A stretch of DNA of 58,003 nt, taken from positions 79,919 to 137,921 of the forward strand of contig PGZT01000001.1 in assembly GCA_002841455.1 (NCBI GenBank), in the 5' to 3' direction. Each line of letters opens with the position of its first letter. Within the stretch, counting starts at the first letter, position 1. Shown here piece after piece: positions 10,288 through 20,131 of the stretch. The position numbers were made by a program, and so were the translations under genes. The stretch comes from Firmicutes bacterium HGW-Firmicutes-21 (lineage in GTDB: Bacteria; Bacillota; Clostridia; Oscillospirales; CAG-382). Under the pieces are notes generated by a model. It searched no databases. It saw only the letters and a program-made list of their open reading frames with translations, and had not been told where the DNA came from.

Positions 10288-10947
10288 TTAACTTATAATC
10301 GAGCGTTTTATTAAAGCACCGCACCGCTTTATCGAGCCGGAAACGATTTTTACCACGCTTTTGCGGTAATAGAAAAGGTCGTTTCCCCAATCGGTATTAT
10401 CGTCCGGCTTCTTCATAAGACCCTCGTGGACAAAATATTTGTCCAAAACATTTTCCAAATCGTTAATTGTATAATAGGAAGAATAATCTATACCGGTTTC
10501 AATGCCGCAATTATAAAGGACACTGTAAACAAACTCCAAGCAGGTGTAGGATTTCTCGATCAATATCTTTTTATGCAGAGGGGCTATTGCGAGAGCGAAA
10601 AAGTTATATATGTACTGATCCGAGTCGGCTCTGATTGATGCGATATATTCCTCCACCAGATGGTGTTGCTCGGCTGTAAGCGGTATCTTGCATATTTTAA
10701 CCGGTACATCATCCGGATTGTTGTAATAATAACGCAGAGCCGATTCCTCCACGAAACCCGCTACAAGCGGGTCGTTTATGCAGTAACGGGCAAAGGAATA
10801 CATTGTTCGTAGATTTTCGTCAAACGAAATGGCTACATGGCTGTATTTATTCTTGGTAACAAAACGAATAGTTCTGCCTATTCTTGTCGGTGCGGTTAAA
10901 AAAGCTACATATATATAACGGGTCTCTGTGTTTGTTTGATGAATCAT
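10288..10947 (-). CDS. Permuted papain-fold/NlpC-P60-like (YiiX-type) hypothetical protein
   Basis: TKNKYSHVAISFD ... SYTCLEFVYSVL, with His before Cys in the order of permuted NlpC/P60-like proteins. Confidence 0.6.
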   Translation of the reverse strand: MIHQTNTETRYIYVAFLTAPTRIGRTIRFVTKNKYSHVAISFDENLRTMYSFARYCINDPLVAGFVEESALRYYYNNPDDVPVKICKIPLTAEQHHLVEEYIASIRADSDQYIYNFFALAIAPLHKKILIEKSYTCLEFVYSVLYNCGIETGIDYSSYYTINDLENVLDKYFVHEGLMKKPDDNTDWGNDLFYYRKSVVKIVSGSIKRCGALIKRSIIS

Positions 10948-11095
10948 AACTAATCCTTTTTTAAGATGCGAGATAATTATATACTATTATATCACTTTAT
11001 TTTAGAGAAAACAATACGGAAATAAAATTAAAAGTTTTGTTTTAATTAAATCTTGACTATACTGCCAAAAAAGGTTAAAATAACCATAAGAGGAA

Positions 11096-12592
11096 GTGGT
11101 AACAATAGATATAATAAACCGACTTATTGAGAGCGGCGGTATCAGAACCGAATTCTCCTGCGAGGCTGCAGAGCAGGCAAGGATAGCTGCGAATATGCGG
11201 ATAACCGCACACAGCCGTTCAAGGCTTGACCTTAGAGGTAAGACCGTGTTTACCTTTAACAGTATGCCCATAGAAAGCACGGCTTTTAGCGGCTCTTCAA
11301 TCCAAAAAACAGATTGCGCCTACTCGCTTGACAGAAAAAGAGGCATGTTCAGGCTCGGATTGCATATCGCCGATACAAGCGAGTATGTAAGCGAGAGCTC
11401 TCCCCTTGATATTGAGGCAAAGACACGGGGTGTGAGCATAAACATTCCGGGCAGAAGCATACCTATGCTGCACGAGGGCTTGAGTAAAGGAGCCTGCTTT
11501 TTTAAGGAAGGCGAGGATAAGCTTGCCGTTTCTATATTTTTAGATATTGATGAAAAAGGAAGCTTATTAGACATAAGCTTTGAGGAGAGCGTTATAAGAA
11601 CGGCACGAAACTGCATTTTCAGCGAGATTGACACTCTTTACACAAGCACCGATTCATCCTCCGTACTGCCGCTTCGGGAGAAGTATGCCGTACTGCTCCC
11701 CAATATGAACGATATGTACGAGCTTGGCGGAATTCTCTATTCATCAAGAATGGCAAGCGAAAACACAGAGTATATCGAGCTGAAACGGCATTATTCCTTT
11801 GATACAAGCGGAGAAATTACATCCTGTGAGCTTAAGACCGATTACGACTCTAAGCTCTTGGTGCGTGAATTTTTAATTTTTACGGGCAGGGTTCTTGCAA
11901 AATATATGCAGAGGAACTCGGTGCCTTGTATCTACGCAAATCAACCCGTATTAAGCAAAGAGCATTTGTCTATAATGGCAGATATATTAAATTTAAGCGT
12001 CACAGACGAAATATCTGATGTTGAGAAACAAAAATTGATATTCGACACAGCAAAACTTACTCCCGGAACCGATATTATAAACATTCTTGCGTCTCGGGAA
12101 TTGCCGACGATGGATTATTCGGTTCTGCCGCAGCCGCATTCGCTTTTTATGGAGCCTTTAGTCAGGTTTTCAAGCCCAACGAGCAGATATTCAGACCTTG
12201 CGGTACAAAGAGTTATAAAAGAGTTTATGAAAGCAAGAGGAAACACGAACGCCCTTAATCTTACAAGGCTGAAAAAGAATGTTTCCGAAGCGGCGCAGAT
12301 AACAAGAGATGCGGAAGCAAAAGCGGCAAAATTACATTGCGAGGTATCGGATTTATTATCGTTGCGGATAATGCAGAAAAGACCGACAGACGGCTATCCG
12401 GCATATATAACCTCGCTTAACAACGGTGAAATGAGCATATTGCTCGAAAACGGAATAAAGGGCAGGATATATCCCAAGAGTGAATGCAAAAAAGAGCTAT
12501 ACTCGGTCGGTGAAAGAATAGAGGTGGAGCCGTTTGACCTCTCGGGAGGTACCGAGAACGCCCTGTTCTCGATAAAAGCAATAAAGGGTTGA
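11096..12592 (+). CDS. RNB domain (RNase II/R family) protein lacking N-terminal cold-shock domains
   Basis: RLDLRG...FRLGLHIADTSEYV, RFSSPTSRYSDLAVQRVI, SEAAQITRDAEAKA motifs; GTG start with GAGGAA upstream. Confidence 0.88.
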   Translation: MVTIDIINRLIESGGIRTEFSCEAAEQARIAANMRITAHSRSRLDLRGKTVFTFNSMPIESTAFSGSSIQKTDCAYSLDRKRGMFRLGLHIADTSEYVSESSPLDIEAKTRGVSINIPGRSIPMLHEGLSKGACFFKEGEDKLAVSIFLDIDEKGSLLDISFEESVIRTARNCIFSEIDTLYTSTDSSSVLPLREKYAVLLPNMNDMYELGGILYSSRMASENTEYIELKRHYSFDTSGEITSCELKTDYDSKLLVREFLIFTGRVLAKYMQRNSVPCIYANQPVLSKEHLSIMADILNLSVTDEISDVEKQKLIFDTAKLTPGTDIINILASRELPTMDYSVLPQPHSLFMEPLVRFSSPTSRYSDLAVQRVIKEFMKARGNTNALNLTRLKKNVSEAAQITRDAEAKAAKLHCEVSDLLSLRIMQKRPTDGYPAYITSLNNGEMSILLENGIKGRIYPKSECKKELYSVGERIEVEPFDLSGGTENALFSIKAIKG

Positions 12593-12595
12593 TAA

Positions 12596-12649
12596 TGTTT
12601 CACATGAAACATTATACTCGGATTTATCTAAAATGTTTCACATGAAACA
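12596..12649. promoter_or_regulatory. Tandem parS-like 16-mers (TGTTTCACATGAAACA x2)
   Basis: Identical copies at 12596-12611 and 12634-12649; one base different from TGTTTCACGTGAAACA. Confidence 0.6.
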
Positions 12650-12666
12650 TAAGTCGCAAAATAAAG

Positions 12667-14097
12667 GTGGTCAAATTGAAAAAAACAAGAACAACAGTTC
12701 TGTTGGCGTGCCTGGTTTTTATAAGCTTGGTGTTTACCGCTTGTGAAAACGTTTTCATGCCCCAGGAAAGCAATACAATCTCGGTAGAAAACAAGGAACG
12801 GGAACAGGTTGAGCATTTACCGGAAAAGCAGGAGTACAGCGGAACCGATTTTGTAGTTGCGGTAATTGATGAAAAAAAAGCTCTGTTTTCCACTGATGAG
12901 GTCGGCGAGAGTATTATAAAATCGGCTGTAGAACAGAGAAACAAGCTTGTAACAGATAAATACGGGATAGTACTTGAAATAAAGTATGTAAGAGCAAATG
13001 ATGTTTTAACAAAAATGAAGGCTGCGCAAGCGGCGGGGACACAATATGCCGATCTGCTGTGCTTCCCCGGGGATACCCTTGTTTCCCTTGCCGATAACAA
13101 CCTGTTGTTTAACCTTATCTCCTCGGAGGATTTCAAAATTACAGCAAAATACATTGATACGAATAACGCAAAGAGCGTTGCGGTAAACAATTCCTTATAT
13201 ATGCTTTATGAGAGCGCAACCCAATATTACGATGATGCATGGGTGGTTTTTTACGATAAGGGCTTGATTTCGGAAGCGAATCTGACCGATCCTGCGGCGC
13301 TTGTTGCAAACGGACAGTGGACATGGGGCAAATTCGCCGAATATGCGGAGACTGTTTCGTATAAGGTGATGAACAAGGGCTCGCCTGATTTAAAAACCGA
13401 CATTTTCGGGTACTCGTCCTATAACAACGATACAGAGCTGCCGCTTATTATGTGGGAGAGCTGCGGAACACCTATGTTCGGCAACACATATTTAAAGAAG
13501 GTATCTCTGGATGTCAGCCTCACTAAATTAAACGATTCGGTAGCTTTTTTCAAGGAGATATATACAAGCAAGAGCCGTTATCCTCTCGATAAAAGCAACG
13601 CTTTAGATGCGTTTAGCGACGGAAGGCTTGCGTTTTTGATGTATAAGCTCGAATATGCAGCGGCACTTGAGAGTTCCGACAGGGAGTGGGGGCTGCTGCC
13701 GTTACCGAAGTATAACGAGGAACAGAAGAGCTACTATTCCTTTGTGGATGCAAAGGCATATGCCCTTGCTATACCGTCCAATGTATCTGATCCTCAAAAG
13801 AGTGTCATTCTATTAAACGCATTCTGCGCCGCTTCCGGAGAAGCTGTTAAGGAAGCGGTAAAAACAAAGTATGTTAATCTGTTCTTCCAAAACAACACCT
13901 CTACGGTTATGCTTGGCACTATAATAGACACTGTATACCTTGATATGGCGGCATTATACGGCAGTAAAATGGAAAAGGTGTCGCAAATATCAATTGATAT
14001 TGTGGTTAATGCGATAACGAAGAACGCACCTATCAATAAAACAATAACCGATCTTACCCCCGGCTTTGATAAATTCTCGGAAGAAAAGTTCACTTAG
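12667..14097 (+). CDS. Extracellular solute-binding lipoprotein (ABC sugar-type)
   Basis: Lipobox LVFTAC; SBP-like sequence (DTLVSLADNNLLFNL..., NGQWTWGKFAEYAETV). Confidence 0.8.
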   Translation: MVKLKKTRTTVLLACLVFISLVFTACENVFMPQESNTISVENKEREQVEHLPEKQEYSGTDFVVAVIDEKKALFSTDEVGESIIKSAVEQRNKLVTDKYGIVLEIKYVRANDVLTKMKAAQAAGTQYADLLCFPGDTLVSLADNNLLFNLISSEDFKITAKYIDTNNAKSVAVNNSLYMLYESATQYYDDAWVVFYDKGLISEANLTDPAALVANGQWTWGKFAEYAETVSYKVMNKGSPDLKTDIFGYSSYNNDTELPLIMWESCGTPMFGNTYLKKVSLDVSLTKLNDSVAFFKEIYTSKSRYPLDKSNALDAFSDGRLAFLMYKLEYAAALESSDREWGLLPLPKYNEEQKSYYSFVDAKAYALAIPSNVSDPQKSVILLNAFCAASGEAVKEAVKTKYVNLFFQNNTSTVMLGTIIDTVYLDMAALYGSKMEKVSQISIDIVVNAITKNAPINKTITDLTPGFDKFSEEKFT

Positions 14098-14128
14098 TAA
14101 ATAGTGGGTTAAAAAGCAAAGAAAAAGC

Positions 14129-14157
14129 TTGCTTTTGGCTCGGGTTTGTGCTACAAT
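14129..14157 (+). promoter_or_regulatory. Predicted SigA-type promoter of pgk
   Basis: TTGCTT-17-TACAAT. Confidence 0.6.
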
Positions 14158-14205
14158 TGATTGGTTTAATATGGAATACAAATATATTACTGAGGTGAAA
14201 AATTA

Positions 14206-15390
14206 ATGCACGACAAAAAAACTATCGAGGACATTAATGTATCGGGGAAGAAGGTTCTTGTCAGATGCGATTTCAATGTTCCGTTAGAGGACGGAAGAAT
14301 TACCGATGACAACAGAATAGTCGGAGCGCTTCCTACAATCAAATATCTATTGGGGCAGAAGGCAAAAATAATACTTTGCTCTCATATGGGCAGGCCGAAG
14401 GGCGAGTTTAATATGAAGTATACGCTTGCTCCTGTCGCAAAAAGACTGTCCGAGCTGTTAAATACCACTGTTACACTTGCCGCTGATGTTATCGGTGATG
14501 ACGCAGTCGCAAAGGCTACGGCATTAAAGGAGGGCGAAATACTCCTGCTTGAGAATGTTAGATTCCATAAGGAAGAAGAAAAGAACGATGCGGAATTCTC
14601 GAAAAAGCTGGCGTCGCTTGCAGAGATATATGTAAACGATGCATTCGGAACAGCACACAGAGCGCACGCATCCACAGCCGGAGTTGCCGATTATATGCCC
14701 GCAGTGTGCGGTTACCTGATTCAAAAGGAAATAGATATAATGGGCAAAGCGTTGTCGGAACCTAAGCGTCCTTTTGTTGCAATATTGGGCGGCGCAAAGG
14801 TGTCGGACAAAATCGGCGTAATAAACAACCTGATTGAAAAGGTGGACTCGCTTATAATAGGCGGCGCAATGGCATACACCTTCGATAAGGCACTGGGCGG
14901 CAAGATAGGAAAGTCGCTCTGCGAGATAGACAAGCTCGACATGGCAAAGGAATTATTGGAAAAGGCTGAAAATAAGGGCGTTAAGTTCCTTCTGCCGGTT
15001 GATACGATATGTGCAAAGGAGTTCGCTAACGATACCGAGCAGGCTGTTTTCCCGACACAGCAGATACCCGAGGAGTGGATGGGACTGGATATAGGACCCG
15101 AAACCATAAAATTGTTCTCAGAGGAGCTTAAAAACGCAGGAACCGTGGTATGGAACGGACCGATGGGCGTGTTTGAGTTCGATAATTTTGCCAAGGGTAC
15201 AAAAGCTGTTGCCGAAGCGGTTGCGGCAAGCGGTGCAATATCCATAATAGGCGGAGGCGACAGCGCCGCAGCGGTAGAGAAGTTCGGGCTTGCCGACAAA
15301 ATAACACATATTTCGACAGGCGGCGGAGCATCGCTCGAGTTCCTTGAGGGGCTTGTGCTCCCCGGTATAGCCTGCTTAAACGATAAATAA
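14206..15390 (+). CDS. pgk: Phosphoglycerate kinase
   Basis: [62 protein letters not shown]. Confidence 0.98.
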   Translation: MHDKKTIEDINVSGKKVLVRCDFNVPLEDGRITDDNRIVGALPTIKYLLGQKAKIILCSHMGRPKGEFNMKYTLAPVAKRLSELLNTTVTLAADVIGDDAVAKATALKEGEILLLENVRFHKEEEKNDAEFSKKLASLAEIYVNDAFGTAHRAHASTAGVADYMPAVCGYLIQKEIDIMGKALSEPKRPFVAILGGAKVSDKIGVINNLIEKVDSLIIGGAMAYTFDKALGGKIGKSLCEIDKLDMAKELLEKAENKGVKFLLPVDTICAKEFANDTEQAVFPTQQIPEEWMGLDIGPETIKLFSEELKNAGTVVWNGPMGVFEFDNFAKGTKAVAEAVAASGAISIIGGGDSAAAVEKFGLADKITHISTGGGASLEFLEGLVLPGIACLNDK

Positions 15391-15418
15391 CTCAAAACAA
15401 AGGAAAGGTCATAATTAA

Positions 15419-16192
15419 ATGAATAAATCGACAAGAAGAACCGTAATAGCGGGAAACTGGAAGATGAACAAGACACCCGCAGAGGCAAAGCAGCTGATAG
15501 AGGAGATAAAAGCATCCATTTCAGGCATGAATACCGACGGATGTGAGATAGTTGCGTGTGTTCCGTATATTGATATTGATATAGCGGTTAAAACCGCAGC
15601 CGGAAGCGCCGTAAAAATAGGAGCGGAGAACTGCCACTGGGCAAAAAACGGTGCGTTTACAGGCGAAATCAGCGCAGATATGTTAGTAGCCTGCGGTGTT
15701 GAATATGTTATTATCGGACACAGCGAGAGAAGACAGTATTTCGGCGAGACCGATATTACTGTCAACCAAAGAGTAAAAGCGGCTCTTGAAGCAGGGCTTA
15801 AGGTTATACTCTGCGTCGGAGAATTGCTCGAGCAAAGAGAACAGGGAATCACCGACGAAACGGTGTCCTTACAGACCAAAATCGCTCTCTTGGGTATCAC
15901 CGAGGAGCAAATGGCGGATATTATAATCGCTTACGAGCCTGTTTGGGCTATCGGAACCGGAAAAACCGCAACCAGCGAGCAGGCTGACGAGGTTTGCGGT
16001 GTTATCAGGAAGGTAATCGCCTCCCTTTATTCGGACAAGTGTGCAGAGGCAACGACAATCCAGTACGGCGGCTCCATGAACGCAAAGAACGCAAAAGAGC
16101 TGTTGGGAATGGTTAATGTAGACGGCGGACTTATAGGCGGCGCATCTCTAAAAGCAGAGGACTTTTTCTCAATTATAAGCGCAGCGCAATAA
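15419..16192 (+). CDS. tpiA: Triosephosphate isomerase
   Basis: GNWKMNKT, IIGHSERRQYFGETD, AYEPVWAIGTGKTAT, QYGGSMNAKNAKELL. Confidence 0.98.
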   Translation: MNKSTRRTVIAGNWKMNKTPAEAKQLIEEIKASISGMNTDGCEIVACVPYIDIDIAVKTAAGSAVKIGAENCHWAKNGAFTGEISADMLVACGVEYVIIGHSERRQYFGETDITVNQRVKAALEAGLKVILCVGELLEQREQGITDETVSLQTKIALLGITEEQMADIIIAYEPVWAIGTGKTATSEQADEVCGVIRKVIASLYSDKCAEATTIQYGGSMNAKNAKELLGMVNVDGGLIGGASLKAEDFFSIISAAQ

Positions 16193-16227
16193 TTGTTTTA
16201 TCAGGTATTTTGAGCTAATAAGACCTT

Positions 16228-16266
16228 GGGACGAGCATAACCTGCTCGTCCCTGTGTTTTTTTTAT
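16228..16266 (+). terminator. Intrinsic terminator after tpiA
   Basis: GGGACGAGCA-taacc-TGCTCGTCCC then T-rich tract. Confidence 0.88.
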
Positions 16267-16295
16267 ATAAAATGTATTATATAGCGCAAACGCTC

Positions 16296-16520
16296 CTACA
16301 CTCTCCAACGCCTGCCGCAGTTTTGGCAGATCGCCTCTGTGTGCGTTTTCGATTTTGTTTTACTGTTTGTCAATAAGGGTATGATTAAAATCAAACCCAG
16401 GGTCAGGCAGGCGAGTATAATCCAAAAAAACCAGCCCAAGCAACCCCTGTGCGTGGTTTTTACTTTTGTAACCGCTTGCACAAAAATCCTGTCGCTACCG
16501 CATTTGGGACAAATCATCAC
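16296..16520 (-). CDS. Small zinc-ribbon membrane protein
   Basis: CPKCGSD...TM...CQNCGRRW. Confidence 0.75.
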   Translation of the reverse strand: MMICPKCGSDRIFVQAVTKVKTTHRGCLGWFFWIILACLTLGLILIIPLLTNSKTKSKTHTEAICQNCGRRWRV

Positions 16521-16544
16521 AATGCTCCTCTCTTTTATATCATT

Positions 16545-17483
16545 TTATTCCGGCAGAATCAAATTGACCTCATTCGGGAGTATTGATATAGTCGGGTTAG
16601 TCATGGGGACTATCTCTCCGTCAAGGTTGATGTCGATTTTTTTGTCAGATATGATTTTCAGCTCCCTGCAATGCAGATGGGTGCAGTATTTCTTCATTTT
16701 ATCGAGATGCTCTCCCCTCTTGAACGAGCCGACCAAAGAGGCAAAAACAAAGCGGGAAACCGGTTTTATCCGTATAAAATCCATAAGACCGTCCCTTATG
16801 TCGCTAATCGGGGACGCCTTAAAGCCGCCGCCGTAATAACTGCCGTTTGCGCATATGGCGAATAGATACTCGTTGTTCCTGTCCGTTACCTCAACTCCGT
16901 CACAAATCAGAGTAAATTTATAACGCATTTTCGATAAAAGACACTGTAAAATAGATAAATTATACGCCGCACTTCCGTTCACGAGCGGCAGGCGTTTAAA
17001 CCTACTCATCCCCTTGCCGACAGCGGCGTCAAAGCCTGCCGAGACAATATTTATGCTTACCCGTTCGCTATTATCTGTATTATCCTTAACCGATATTATG
17101 TCGCAGCTCTCTATTCGCCCTTTAACCATTTCGGTTAAGGAACGGAACTTCTCGATGGATATTTTGACAAAATACTTGACAAAATCGTTTCCCGAGCCGA
17201 TGGGAACGACTCCAACGGCACAGTTCCTGTTCTTGGAACGGTAAACACCGTCGATAACCTCACATAGCGTGCCGTCCCCTCCGCAGGAATATATGCGCAG
17301 AAAACAATCATCTTTAATTTTGTTCAGCCTGTCCATAACGATATGCGTTGCGTTACCGACACTTGTCGTAACGGCAACCTCGTATGGGTCGACAAGCAGC
17401 AGCCTGTCAATGGCCTTTTTTATAATACCGGAGCGGTCCTTTTTCCCCGCCACCGGATTAATTATAAATAAATGCTCCTGCAT
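16545..17483 (-). CDS. Diacylglycerol/sphingosine kinase family lipid kinase
   Basis: FIINPVAGKK, YSCGGDGTLCEV, VPIGSGNDFVKY motifs. Confidence 0.92.
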   Translation of the reverse strand: MQEHLFIINPVAGKKDRSGIIKKAIDRLLLVDPYEVAVTTSVGNATHIVMDRLNKIKDDCFLRIYSCGGDGTLCEVIDGVYRSKNRNCAVGVVPIGSGNDFVKYFVKISIEKFRSLTEMVKGRIESCDIISVKDNTDNSERVSINIVSAGFDAAVGKGMSRFKRLPLVNGSAAYNLSILQCLLSKMRYKFTLICDGVEVTDRNNEYLFAICANGSYYGGGFKASPISDIRDGLMDFIRIKPVSRFVFASLVGSFKRGEHLDKMKKYCTHLHCRELKIISDKKIDINLDGEIVPMTNPTISILPNEVNLILPE

Positions 17484-17494
17484 ATTTGTCTCCT

Positions 17495-18682
17495 TTATAT
17501 AGAGTGTCTGTTTAATATAAACGGAGTCTTTTCCATTATATTAGTATTTTTACCGCCGGAACCTGCCTCGGAAAGAGCAAGCACGCTGTCAACGGTCGCT
17601 TCACGGAAAAAGTCGGCTTGCAGCTCGGCGGACTGCTTTTTTATATGTGACGGCTTGGTTATTACCGGAAGCCCGAACAGCTTTTTTCGGTTTTTCAGGA
17701 AGGCGCAGCCCTCTTCGTCCGCAGCCAATAAAAGCGAGTACAGGGGTATACATAATGCGTCTGAATGCGATACGCCAAAAACCATAGACAAAACGCTTCT
17801 GCGGACTCTTGCGGCTGTATACAAGCTGTTCTGACACACATCAACCAAGTGAGAAAAGGAAGATACCTTCTTAGAAGTAGACATAATACTATTGCGTAAA
17901 TCCACAGGAGTACCGTAAATATCGCATCGAGAGCCGTCGTCATCCATACTGTATCTACGGAGAGCGGCGATTATATACTGCGACAGGTTCTCGGTGCTCC
18001 TGGGCAGCTCGTCCTCACTCAACCCGCCGTAAACAGCGGCACTGTTCAGGGGCAGCATGGACAGGTACACGGCTCTGTCCTTCTCCCTGCGTATTACGGA
18101 GGAGGAATTAAGGGACATATCCCGTTTAACGGGGTGTGGTTTTATCGAAAAGCCGCCGTTTTTTATTGCGGACAGGTATTCTACTGTTAAAATATTATTC
18201 GGTTTTCTGATTATCTCCGCCGAAGACGCTCCCAGAATTTCCTCTATCAGCTTCTCCTTAGCTCTTGGGTAGGATAGCGTTTTCTCTTTTTTAATCAGCT
18301 CGTTGAGTCTTTGCTCAAAGGAAATATCGTTAATAACCTCGGTTATGCGTTTGAGCACCGAAAAATCGTCCTCACAGCCGAACCCGAGAGCATCAACGCC
18401 TAAATTTGCGGCAATATAGACCCCCGCAAAGGTAAAATCACGTGCAGACATCATGCAAAATGGAAAAGGCAGAGACACAACCAGGCTCGCTCCGCACATC
18501 AACGCTGCTTTGGCACGGTGATACTTGTCCGCAACCGCAACCTCGCCCCGCTGGACAAGGTTTCCGCTCATTATGCAGATAATACCGTCATATTCCTTTT
18601 TCAACAGCTCTATCTGCAATAGATGCCCGTGGTGGAACGGATTGTATTCGCAAATAATGGCGGCATATCGTTTTTTTAACAT
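17495..18682 (-). CDS. tmcAL: tRNA(Met) cytidine acetate ligase (TmcAL/YlbM family)
   Basis: IICEYNPFHHGHLLQIE, IMSGNLVQRGEVAVADKYHRAKAAL motifs. Confidence 0.92.
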   Translation of the reverse strand: MLKKRYAAIICEYNPFHHGHLLQIELLKKEYDGIICIMSGNLVQRGEVAVADKYHRAKAALMCGASLVVSLPFPFCMMSARDFTFAGVYIAANLGVDALGFGCEDDFSVLKRITEVINDISFEQRLNELIKKEKTLSYPRAKEKLIEEILGASSAEIIRKPNNILTVEYLSAIKNGGFSIKPHPVKRDMSLNSSSVIRREKDRAVYLSMLPLNSAAVYGGLSEDELPRSTENLSQYIIAALRRYSMDDDGSRCDIYGTPVDLRNSIMSTSKKVSSFSHLVDVCQNSLYTAARVRRSVLSMVFGVSHSDALCIPLYSLLLAADEEGCAFLKNRKKLFGLPVITKPSHIKKQSAELQADFFREATVDSVLALSEAGSGGKNTNIMEKTPFILNRHSI

Positions 18683-18749
18683 TTTAAGCGCTACCTTTTC
18701 TTTACATACAAAGTTAATTCGGTGTTACAGAAAACAAATAAAATTTTCC

Positions 18750-18778
18750 TTGATTTTTATATATATGAGTAGTATAAT
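18750..18778 (+). promoter_or_regulatory. Predicted SigA-type promoter of ackA
   Basis: TTGATT-17-TATAAT. Confidence 0.65.
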
Positions 18779-18822
18779 GAAATTTGGTAAAAAAGTCAAC
18801 AACTGCAAAAAGGAGATAGAAA

Positions 18823-20016
18823 ATGTTTGTTTTGGTTGTAAACGCAGGGAGCTCGTCGCTTAAATATCAGCTTTTTGATATGGATACCAAAGAGGTGATG
18901 GCAAAAGGACTCTGCGAAAGGATTGGTATTGACGGAAAGCTCAAGCATCAAACCTCGGGCAATCCGATGATTATAAAGGATATTCCGATGCCGACACACG
19001 CACAAGCGGTTTCGGCTTTAGTAGAGAGCCTTACCGATAAGGAGATCGGATGTATTTCCGACATGAGCGAGATTTCGGCTGTCGGGCACAGAGTCGTTCA
19101 CGGAGGCCCTTGGCTGACAAAGAGTGTACTTGTAAACGAGAGCGTTATCGCAGACCTTGAGAAATGCTGTGATATTGCGCCTTTGCATACGGTTCCGCAC
19201 CTTCTGGGTATAAGAGGCTGCATTCAGATAATGCCTAAAACCCCGCAGGTGCTTGTTATTGACACCGCTTTTCATCAGACAATGCCGGAATACGCATATA
19301 TGTATCCCATTCCTTACGAGATTTACGAAAAGCACAAGATTCGCCGTTACGGCTTCCACGGAACCTCGCATCGTTATGTTTCCGAAAAAGCGACCGAGCT
19401 TTTGGGAAAAGCACCGGAGGACACCAAAATAGTCACCTGCCACCTCGGTAACGGCTCCTCTGTAGCCGCCATTAACGGAGGCAAGGTTGTGGATACCAGC
19501 ATGGGCTTTACGCCTCTTGAGGGGCTTATTATGGGCTCTCGCTGCGGTGCCGTGGACCCTGCGATAATTCCTTTTCTTATGGAAAAGGAGGGTATTTCCG
19601 TCTCGGAGATAATTGTTTGGCTTAACAGAAAATGCGGCTTCCTCGGGGTCTCGGAGGTTTCGAGCGATTTGAGAGAGGTTATGGATGCTATTGATAAAGG
19701 CAACAAAAAAGCAAAGCTTGCATATGATATACTTTGCTATCAGATAAAAAAATATGTAGGAGCATATGCGGCGGCGATGAACGGCTTGGATTGCGTGGTG
19801 TTTACCGCCGGAATAGGCGAAAACAACCATTTTATACGCTATGACAGCCTCAGTAATATGGACTATCTCGGCATAAAGATTGATAAGGATAAAAACGAAC
19901 ATAAAAACGCCTGCGAAATAAGCACGGATAATTCGGCTGTAAAGGTTTTCGTTATCCCGACAAACGAGGAGCTTGTTATCGCAACCGACACGGAGGAAAT
20001 CGTAAGCAAGCTGTAA
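18823..20016 (+). CDS. ackA: Acetate kinase
   Basis: VLVVNAGSSSLKYQLFD, GHRVVHGG, YGFHGTSHRYVSE, CHLGNGSSVAAI, FTAGIGEN. Confidence 0.98.
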   Translation: MFVLVVNAGSSSLKYQLFDMDTKEVMAKGLCERIGIDGKLKHQTSGNPMIIKDIPMPTHAQAVSALVESLTDKEIGCISDMSEISAVGHRVVHGGPWLTKSVLVNESVIADLEKCCDIAPLHTVPHLLGIRGCIQIMPKTPQVLVIDTAFHQTMPEYAYMYPIPYEIYEKHKIRRYGFHGTSHRYVSEKATELLGKAPEDTKIVTCHLGNGSSVAAINGGKVVDTSMGFTPLEGLIMGSRCGAVDPAIIPFLMEKEGISVSEIIVWLNRKCGFLGVSEVSSDLREVMDAIDKGNKKAKLAYDILCYQIKKYVGAYAAAMNGLDCVVFTAGIGENNHFIRYDSLSNMDYLGIKIDKDKNEHKNACEISTDNSAVKVFVIPTNEELVIATDTEEIVSKL

Positions 20017-20047
20017 AAAGATACACATATATACGGGAAGAATGAAT

Positions 20048-20086
20048 AAGTCCGAAGTAGTTCAAACCTACTTCGGACTTTAACTT
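20048..20086. terminator. Terminator hairpin between convergent ackA and glnN
   Basis: Perfect 13-bp stem AAGTCCGAAGTAG-ttcaaac-CTACTTCGGACTT. Confidence 0.8.
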
Positions 20087-20131
20087 TATCGTTTTAGGTA
20101 TTTTCCCTAATATTTACACGGCGTTGCTTTT

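Noticed and set aside
14721-15515. 264-aa ORF antisense to pgk
   Set aside because: Ser/Pro-rich antisense shadow of an unmistakable pgk gene.
19018-20028. 336-aa ORF antisense to ackA
   Set aside because: Lies fully opposite a clear acetate kinase; composition reflects codon bias of the sense gene.
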